A stretch of DNA of 64,000 nt, from NCBI GenBank assembly GCA_910585605.1, contig CAJUFL010000013.1:1-64000 (forward strand). Reading direction: 5' to 3'. Positions within the stretch are counted from its first letter, which is position 1. Every line of letters starts with the position of its first letter. Origin of the DNA: an uncultured Lachnospiraceae bacterium. GTDB lineage: Bacteria > Bacillota > Clostridia > Lachnospirales > Lachnospiraceae. The position numbers and the translations under genes were made by a program. The notes beneath the pieces were generated by a model, which was given only the letters and a program-made list of their open reading frames with translations, searched no databases and was not told the DNA's origin. This document shows, piece by piece, positions 58,599-64,000 of this stretch.

Positions 58599-60677
58599 TT
58601 ATCTTTCCTCTACATTACGCTTAAATCCCACATAAGTCACAATAAAATAGACCAGATAAATTCCAAAAAACAGCAAAATACTTTTTAGAAAAAAGCTTCC
58701 CGCAAATACTGGCACTCCTGTTGATATTACAAACAATCTGCTGACAAACAAAATCATTTTTCCACTGATCACAATTGCCAGTATGGCAGGACAAAGGTAA
58801 TAAACAGTTAACTGTTTTAGAATCAACTGATGAATCTCCCTGCGCCAAAGACCCAGCTTTGCCAGCACATCATACCGGAATCTGTATTTGGCCGAATCGC
58901 TTAACTGCTGTACCGACAACACGGTTACCGCCACACTGATAAAGACCAGTCCAATATAAAATAATGGTATGATAATAGAAGCCAGCATATATTTTACTTC
59001 AGGAATCAGATTCTCCCTTACCATACTGACCACCACATAAACAATAATATTATCAGAACCGCAGCGGATATCATCTTCCACTGTATCATCATTCGACTCA
59101 TCAGACATGTCTGTTCTTTCTTCCTCCGACAGATCACCCAGCTTCTGCTGTAAATCTACCGGAATCTCTCCCACCATGTCCACAACCAATTCCTTGTAAA
59201 AAGGTGTCATCCTCTCCAAAACCGCATCCGGTACTATAATTACATAGTCTGCACCGTTATGTCCGTCCTGGGAAAAAGAATCAGAAACAATCCCTGCAAA
59301 GGAGAGCTGACTTTTTCCTGATGCATCCCCAATCTGTAAATCTTTTCCGATTTCCTGAACCTGCTCATATAACCGAGGTTTGATCTGAACCAGATATTCG
59401 TCAGGATTGATGGTTATTTCCTTATATCCCAGCATCCTCCGCAAATGGTTATAATCCGATATCCCCATGTATGTGTCATACTGATAATACACATTTTCAT
59501 TTTTTAAAAAGGCTTCAATCTCCGGCATATTGGGACTTCCATCCGCATTACGGTACATTGTTCCCCACGCATTTAAATGCGTCAGCATCCAGGTATTAAC
59601 CTGATTATCCTGATCCGTATAAATATGATAGGAATAATACTCCGACGGTGTACCGTTCTCATCAATCACCGCCCTTTCATCAGCGAAATCATCTTCTATA
59701 TTTCTGCTATAGACCTGCACATCAAACGGAAATTTGTCCTCTAAGACCGTGTTTTCATACTCACTAAACATCAGGGCATAGGAAGCCCCCATCAGGGCAA
59801 GGGTAAATAACGCCGTCAAAGTACCCATCGTAAACTGCATGGTTCTCACCTTTGAAGCAAACTGCCGCAACAAAAATAAATTCTGTCCTTTGTAAATTCC
59901 GTTTCCCTTCTTCCGTACATAACAGATAATCCATGCAGAAAGTCCGATATAAAAAAGGTAAATCGTAAGCACCAGTCCAATCAGAAAAAAAACAATCTCT
60001 AACATATTGGAAAGTGAACCAAACACTGTCCAGAATAAAAAGATGAAGACGATAGAAAGAGGAAACAGAAGCTTTTTCAGCCCTTCATGCTTTTCCTTTA
60101 TCTCCTCATTCTGCCGTTTTGCATTCATCAGTGCATGAATATTCATTTTCTTAAATTTACGCCTGCACCTAATCAGTGCTATCCAATAACAGCCCACATA
60201 ACAAAGTGTAGTCATTAAAATGGTTCCTGCATGAAATGCAATATGCAGATGAAATTCCATTCTCACCATAGCATACATAACAGAGAGCAATACCTGTTGA
60301 AACAGCACCCCTAAAAGGAGTCCTAAGAAAAAAGAGACTCCGCCGAGTAGAATATTTTCCCGGATATAAAGCTTAGACACCGTTTTCTTTTTCATTCCCA
60401 AAAGCAGATAAATTCCAAATTCACTGCTCCTTTTTTCCAGCATGAACCGCACCATGTAATTAATCAGCCAGGCAACAATCAGCATGATAAACACCGTTGC
60501 AAGACCAATCATCACCTCCATCATTCCCTCTACTTCAAAATGGATGGAAAGCCCATTTTGAAAAATGAGACTGCTGAACGCATACATCAATGCCGTGACC
60601 ACTGTCATCGTAAGGATATATACCAGATAATCCTTTACAGACCGTTTCATATTACGAAAAGCAAGCTTATTTAGCAT
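58599..60677 (-). CDS. Bce-type ABC permease (antimicrobial peptide resistance)
   Basis: A 692-residue permease with ten predicted helices: one at about 15-40, a bundle at 50-160, a pair at 190-245, one near 280-305, then an extracytoplasmic domain of about 220 residues before the last three helices (about 540-690). This large loop between helices 7 and 8 defines BceB-type transporters that free lipid II or similar targets from peptide antibiotics. Start at 60677 overlaps the ATPase stop; the GTG four codons earlier sits on the ribosome site. Confidence 0.93.
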   Translation of the reverse strand: MLNKLAFRNMKRSVKDYLVYILTMTVVTALMYAFSSLIFQNGLSIHFEVEGMMEVMIGLATVFIMLIVAWLINYMVRFMLEKRSSEFGIYLLLGMKKKTVSKLYIRENILLGGVSFFLGLLLGVLFQQVLLSVMYAMVRMEFHLHIAFHAGTILMTTLCYVGCYWIALIRCRRKFKKMNIHALMNAKRQNEEIKEKHEGLKKLLFPLSIVFIFLFWTVFGSLSNMLEIVFFLIGLVLTIYLFYIGLSAWIICYVRKKGNGIYKGQNLFLLRQFASKVRTMQFTMGTLTALFTLALMGASYALMFSEYENTVLEDKFPFDVQVYSRNIEDDFADERAVIDENGTPSEYYSYHIYTDQDNQVNTWMLTHLNAWGTMYRNADGSPNMPEIEAFLKNENVYYQYDTYMGISDYNHLRRMLGYKEITINPDEYLVQIKPRLYEQVQEIGKDLQIGDASGKSQLSFAGIVSDSFSQDGHNGADYVIIVPDAVLERMTPFYKELVVDMVGEIPVDLQQKLGDLSEEERTDMSDESNDDTVEDDIRCGSDNIIVYVVVSMVRENLIPEVKYMLASIIIPLFYIGLVFISVAVTVLSVQQLSDSAKYRFRYDVLAKLGLWRREIHQLILKQLTVYYLCPAILAIVISGKMILFVSRLFVISTGVPVFAGSFFLKSILLFFGIYLVYFIVTYVGFKRNVEER

Positions 60678-61440
60678 CAGACAGCTCACCTCCTGTTAAA
60701 GACAATACATCCAAAATCTCCTGTAAGAAAATCTTCCGGCTCTTTTCTCCTCTCACCAGTTCATGAAAAATCTTCCCATCCTTTAAAAATAAAATCCTCC
60801 CACAATAGCTTGCCGAAAAGGCATCATGGGTCACCATGAGAATGGTCGCCGCCATGCTCTGATTCAGCTTTGTAAATGTTTCTAATAATGTCTGTGCCGC
60901 ATTGGAATCCAGTGCTCCGGTAGGTTCATCCGCAAGCAGTAATTTGGGATGGTTTACCAACGCCCTGGCACAGGAGCACCGCTGTTTTTGTCCTCCCGAT
61001 ACCTGATATGGGAATTTTTCCCTGATATCCGCAATTCCCAGTAATTTCAGAATTTCACTGCAATTTTCATTAATTTCCTTTTTCTTTCCACCTTGCAGGG
61101 TTAGTGCCAAAATGATATTTTCCTCAATGGTCAGGGTGTCCAAAAGATTGTACTCCTGAAACACAAAGCCCAGATTATCCTTTCTGAATTCGGAAAGTGC
61201 ATCCTCCGACAGCTCCGTAATATCCGTATCCTCATAATAGATATGCCCGGCAGTCACGGTGTCTATCGTTGCCAGCATATTTAACAGGGTAGTCTTTCCG
61301 GAACCGGAAGCTCCCATCACACCGATAAACTCTCCCTTTTCCACGTGGAAACTGACCCTGTCAACTGCTTTTGTCACATTGGATTCGTTTCCATAATATT
61401 TTTCCACATCACATACCCGAATGTAATCTTTCACGTCCAT
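60667..61440 (-). CDS. Bce-type ABC ATPase
   Basis: A 257-residue ATPase with Walker A GASGSGKTTLLN, signature VSGGQKQRCSCARAL, Walker B LLLADEPTGALDS and switch His in MVTHD. QKQRCSCARA in place of QQQRVAIARA is the BceA-branch version. Start at 61440 follows GAGGAG. The permease gene overlaps its end. It is the energy unit of the resistance pump. Confidence 0.95.
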   Translation of the reverse strand: MDVKDYIRVCDVEKYYGNESNVTKAVDRVSFHVEKGEFIGVMGASGSGKTTLLNMLATIDTVTAGHIYYEDTDITELSEDALSEFRKDNLGFVFQEYNLLDTLTIEENIILALTLQGGKKKEINENCSEILKLLGIADIREKFPYQVSGGQKQRCSCARALVNHPKLLLADEPTGALDSNAAQTLLETFTKLNQSMAATILMVTHDAFSASYCGRILFLKDGKIFHELVRGEKSRKIFLQEILDVLSLTGGELSDAK

Positions 61441-61555
61441 CACTCCTCATCTATCATATATAGTGTGCATTTGCGAAACTCCACTGTTCCAGACCTCCGC
61501 CTCACAATATAATACTGTATTATATCCTCTTATATTTTCATATAAAAATAGATTA

Positions 61556-61585
61556 AAGTTATCTTAAGATTTCATAAGATAACTT
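61556..61585. terminator. Inverted repeat between the Bce kinase and ATPase genes
   Basis: Perfect 11-base arms AAGTTATCTTA (61556-61566) and TAAGATAACTT (61575-61585) with an 8-base loop. On the minus strand TAATCTATTTTTAT follows, so it may terminate the RR-HK transcript; it could also be a regulator site ahead of the ATPase promoter (TATAAT near 61508). Confidence 0.5.
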
Positions 61586-62634
61586 CAATCCATTTCTTCT
61601 CTGGTTATATAATTACTGATTGGAAACTCCAAAAACATCCTCGTTCCTGTTCCATATTCCGACCAAGCCCGTATCCCGATTCCCAGCTTATCACAAAGCT
61701 TCTGGCAAAGATACAATCCCATACCGGTGGAACGTTCATGATTCCTCCCATTACTACCGGTAAATCCCTTTTCAAAGATACGGGAAAGCTCCTCTGCCGG
61801 AATCCCAGTCCCGTTATCTTCAAGCACTAAAATCACACCATTTGTTTCTCTCCTTGTATAAATATGAAATACCGGTATTTTTCTTTGATACTTTACACTG
61901 TTTTGTATCATTTGGTTCAAAATAAATGCAATCCACTTCTGATCTGTATACACCTTATCTTTACAATCCACATGAGCATTTACGTGATTTTGAATCAGCA
62001 GCAGCCGGTTCTTGTTAAGTACCCCGGACACCACTTCGTTAAGGCTTGTCTCCTGAATCAGGTAATCTTTATACACATTTTCCGAACGGGCATAGTAAAG
62101 TGCCATATCCACATAATTTTCAATCTTCTGGTTCTCAAGGGTGATCGTATAAAAATCCTCCTTTATCCCTTTGCCCTCTTCTGCTGACAGGGAATGGCGT
62201 CTGTTCTCGCAAAGCAGGGAAATACTCGTAATCGGTGCCTTAATCTCATGCACCCAGCTTTCAATATATTCCCTGTAATCCTTCCACTCATCTTCCATCT
62301 GCCGGATTCTTTCTATTACAGACTTATTCGATTTTCGAATCATTTCCCGATATAATCTGTCCTCCAGCCGGAAAGAATCTGGCAGCAGTTCCCCTAGCAG
62401 ATATCTCTGATCCACTTTTTCCAGAATCTGTTCCATCTGATAGAAATGTTTTCTTCTGTTCAAATAGGTGGCAAAGAACCAAATAATCAAGAGCATCGTC
62501 CAGAAAATCACAATCAGGATGATATTCGCTTTCCCATATCCTGTCACTTTCAAAAATCCTGCCACTACACACATGCAGACCAGATGCAGAAGCAAAAGCA
62601 GACTCTTATCCCTAAAAAAATCTATCAACTTCAT
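61585..62634 (-). CDS. Bce-type intramembrane-sensing histidine kinase
   Basis: A 349-residue kinase with two helices (about 11-30 and 37-56) joined by a very short loop, so no sensor domain, as in BceS. The phosphoacceptor histidine is in SWVHEIKAPITSISLL and the ATPase has MIQNSVKYQ, DNGTGIPAEE and GMGLYLCQKLC. In this class the transporter itself does the sensing. Its start overlaps the regulator stop by four bases. Confidence 0.95.
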   Translation of the reverse strand: MKLIDFFRDKSLLLLLHLVCMCVVAGFLKVTGYGKANIILIVIFWTMLLIIWFFATYLNRRKHFYQMEQILEKVDQRYLLGELLPDSFRLEDRLYREMIRKSNKSVIERIRQMEDEWKDYREYIESWVHEIKAPITSISLLCENRRHSLSAEEGKGIKEDFYTITLENQKIENYVDMALYYARSENVYKDYLIQETSLNEVVSGVLNKNRLLLIQNHVNAHVDCKDKVYTDQKWIAFILNQMIQNSVKYQRKIPVFHIYTRRETNGVILVLEDNGTGIPAEELSRIFEKGFTGSNGRNHERSTGMGLYLCQKLCDKLGIGIRAWSEYGTGTRMFLEFPISNYITREEMD

Positions 62635-63299
62635 ATGCGGTAGCCAATCCCCCTTTTTGTTTCAATAAAATCCTGCACACCAATAGAATTCAACTTTTTA
62701 CGGATTCCTGTCATATGCACACTTAAAGTATTATCATCAATAAAAATCTGATTCTCCCACAGGTATTCAATCAAATCCATTCTGGCAACAAATTCTCCTG
62801 AATGTTGGAACAAAAGATGCAAAATCTTCATCTCGTTTTTCGTCAGTTCTACCTTTTTCTCCTGAAAGATCAGACAGCATTTTGAAATATCCAGCTGCAC
62901 ACCTTTTTTCTCAAGCAGAATCGTCTCTTTTACTTCCATGCCCTTCGTGCGTTTTAATACGGCTGCAATCCTTGCCAAAAGAATCGGTGCCTGATACGGC
63001 TTTGCAATATAGTCATCCCCACCTTTAAGGATTCCATTTAATTCGTCCATGGAATCCGTTCTGCTGGTCAAAAATATGATGGGTATTTCTGTCTGTTCCC
63101 GAAGCTGCATACAGATATCAAATCCAGAAATGCCTGGCAGATTGACGTCCAAAAGCACCAGATCCGGTTTCTCCTCTTTTATCCGGCACACAATATTTTC
63201 AAAGGTATCAGGTGCTGTCACCTGATACATCGCATTTTCCAACAATACTTTTAATTCCCGCCTTATGGTTTTCTCATCTTCTACCACAAATATATGCAT
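62631..63299 (-). CDS. Bce-type OmpR family response regulator
   Basis: A 222-residue regulator: receiver with EDE acidic pocket, phospho-Asp in LVLLDVNLPGISGFD, Thr in IFLTSRTD and Lys in YIAKPYQ; C-terminal winged helix (about 130-222; LTKNEMKILHLLFQHSG, DNTLSVHMTGIRKKL). It should switch on the ABC operon downstream when the peptide is met. Upstream lies the terminator of the damaged gene at 63393-63856. Confidence 0.95.
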   Translation of the reverse strand: MHIFVVEDEKTIRRELKVLLENAMYQVTAPDTFENIVCRIKEEKPDLVLLDVNLPGISGFDICMQLREQTEIPIIFLTSRTDSMDELNGILKGGDDYIAKPYQAPILLARIAAVLKRTKGMEVKETILLEKKGVQLDISKCCLIFQEKKVELTKNEMKILHLLFQHSGEFVARMDLIEYLWENQIFIDDNTLSVHMTGIRKKLNSIGVQDFIETKRGIGYRI

Positions 63300-63324
63300 T
63301 ATCTCTGCTCCTGTTTTTCTATTG

Positions 63325-63360
63325 AAAAAGCATACCGGACAATGGAATACCGATATGCTT
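63325..63360 (-). terminator. Terminator after the damaged gene at 63393-63856
   Basis: Minus-strand AAGCATATCGG pairs with CCGGTATGCTT (one G-U pair) around 11 bases, followed by TTTTTC. Confidence 0.85.
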
Positions 63361-63392
63361 CCCTACTACATCTCATGTTAAAATTTTCATGA

Positions 63393-63856
63393 TTATACTC
63401 TTTCCCATCCTTCATCTGGTATTAACGGTTTAAAATATCCTTTAATACAGTTAGGGTTTCTAATACATATTTGGACATGCGTCTTTTCCATTATGCCAGA
63501 TTTATCATATACAGGCTTTCCCTCAATAAATATACCTCTTACACTATCATAACTTCTTTTACTATTCTCTTTGTTATATTGATGTAGCCGTTCAATTACA
63601 GCACAATCTAATTCCCTCAGCAGCAAATCATTGCTTCCTCGTACATCTCGATTAATCGGCATATCTTTTTCAAGCACGGAAAGTTCAAATGACAATATAT
63701 CATAGCCTGTTTTTAAAATCTGGGAACTTCCATAATCTGTCAAATCCAAGCAATGTCCTAAACTAATAACTGCTCATGATGATATAAAACTTTTTTGAAA
63801 GTTATTTCATCACAGCCATGAAATGCCAGCGTCAGATTTGGTAAATTACTATACAT
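63393..63856 (-). pseudogene. ADP-ribosyltransferase-like gene with an internal deletion
   Basis: From ATG at 63856 (ribosome site GAGGT) the frame reads MYSNLPNLTLAFHGCDEITF, then HHEQLLV and a TAG at 63758-63760. A second frame, beginning near 63770, continues LGHCLDLTDYGSSQILK and runs 118 more codons to 63393, with NDLLLRELDCAVIERLH, YDSVRGIFIEG and HVQICIRNPNCIKGYF. I recall intact relatives that join the same N- and C-terminal blocks through a segment with a YDWLGHGIYFWE motif, like a PARP/ART fold. Here that segment, perhaps 60-70 residues, is gone and the frame is shifted, so the product should be inactive. The family link is from memory. Confidence 0.65.
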
Positions 63857-63860
63857 AATT

Positions 63861-63986
63861 CTACCTCTTGTTTTGTGAACTGATTCTGCTAAATCTATAA
63901 CGCTCCGAAAACTCCCCATCATCCTGAATAATTTGGGATTTTATCAAATTCTCATGAGATAGTTTTTTAGCATCTTTATCTGACAT
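63861..63986 (-). CDS. Small ORF upstream of the ART-like gene
   Basis: A 41-residue frame (MSDKDAKKLSHENLIKSQ..., ending SRISSQNKR) four bases before the damaged gene start. An in-frame TAA two codons upstream shows it does not continue from outside the window. Its ribosome site is not visible. As the immediate partner of a toxin-like gene it could be an antitoxin or a truncated regulator; nothing in it proves this. Confidence 0.45.
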   Translation of the reverse strand: MSDKDAKKLSHENLIKSQIIQDDGEFSERYRFSRISSQNKR

Positions 63987-64000
63987 TTTTTATAGAATTT

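Overview
The window is a stretch of low-GC Gram-positive chromosome. Evidence is the strong AGGAGG-type ribosome binding sites, near-consensus TTGACA/TATAAT promoters, lipoboxes of the LTGC type, LicT antitermination, Bce-type and LytTR/GHKL two-component systems, and an Rrf2/CymR-like cysteine regulator. Gene content and codon flavour suggest a gut Clostridia member, most likely Lachnospiraceae (Blautia-like); this is inference, since no rRNA or other taxonomic marker is present. No tRNA, rRNA, CRISPR array or intact insertion sequence was seen.

Layout. 1-1.8 kb: Rrf2 regulator and cysteine synthase, with matching operators. 2.0-4.5 kb: a probable mobile-element remnant (Cys-rich KTR protein, a MATE pump broken by two frameshifts, a MarR regulator with palindromic operator). 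4.5-8.2 kb: LysR regulator, SGNH esterase under the same putative Rrf2 operator as cysK, HAD phosphatase, VOC protein, and an AraC regulator gene that has lost its middle. 8.2-17.9 kb: two parallel beta-glucoside operons, each with a 6-phospho-beta-glucosidase and a fused PTS EIIBCA; one is headed by an RpiR regulator, the other by a LicT/BglG antiterminator with recognisable RAT-terminator leaders ahead of both licT and the PTS gene. 18.1 kb: pyrophosphatase.

18.8-34.3 kb: a large export system on the minus strand (three tandem paralogous lipoproteins, two lipoprotein adaptors of which one is a double adaptor, one 940-residue FtsX-type permease, two ATPases). It diverges from an OmpR/histidine kinase pair whose third gene encodes a membrane-anchored protein of unknown function.

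34.8-44.0 kb: a seven-gene minus-strand signalling cluster: cytoplasmic hybrid histidine kinase, TIM-barrel protein, GAF-GGDEF diguanylate cyclase, TIR/zinc-ribbon/HTH protein, REC-class III nucleotide cyclase, an unknown 339-residue protein and a 62-residue protein. This is the best candidate for an undescribed system. Its parts suggest a chain from phosphorelay to cyclic nucleotide to c-di-GMP, with a TIR protein attached.

44.2-48.2 kb: C39-like peptidase, then a TetR-controlled set (DUF1330, MBL hydrolase, alpha/beta hydrolase) with two matching operators. 48.2-53.7 kb: LytTR/GHKL two-component system and an ABC exporter. 53.7-58.5 kb: TVP38-type membrane protein, intact MATE pump, and a DUF1538 membrane protein coupled to a PII-like protein. 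58.6-63.3 kb: a complete Bce-type peptide-resistance module. 63.4-64.0 kb: a deletion-damaged gene that looks like an ADP-ribosyltransferase-type family, with a small ORF upstream.
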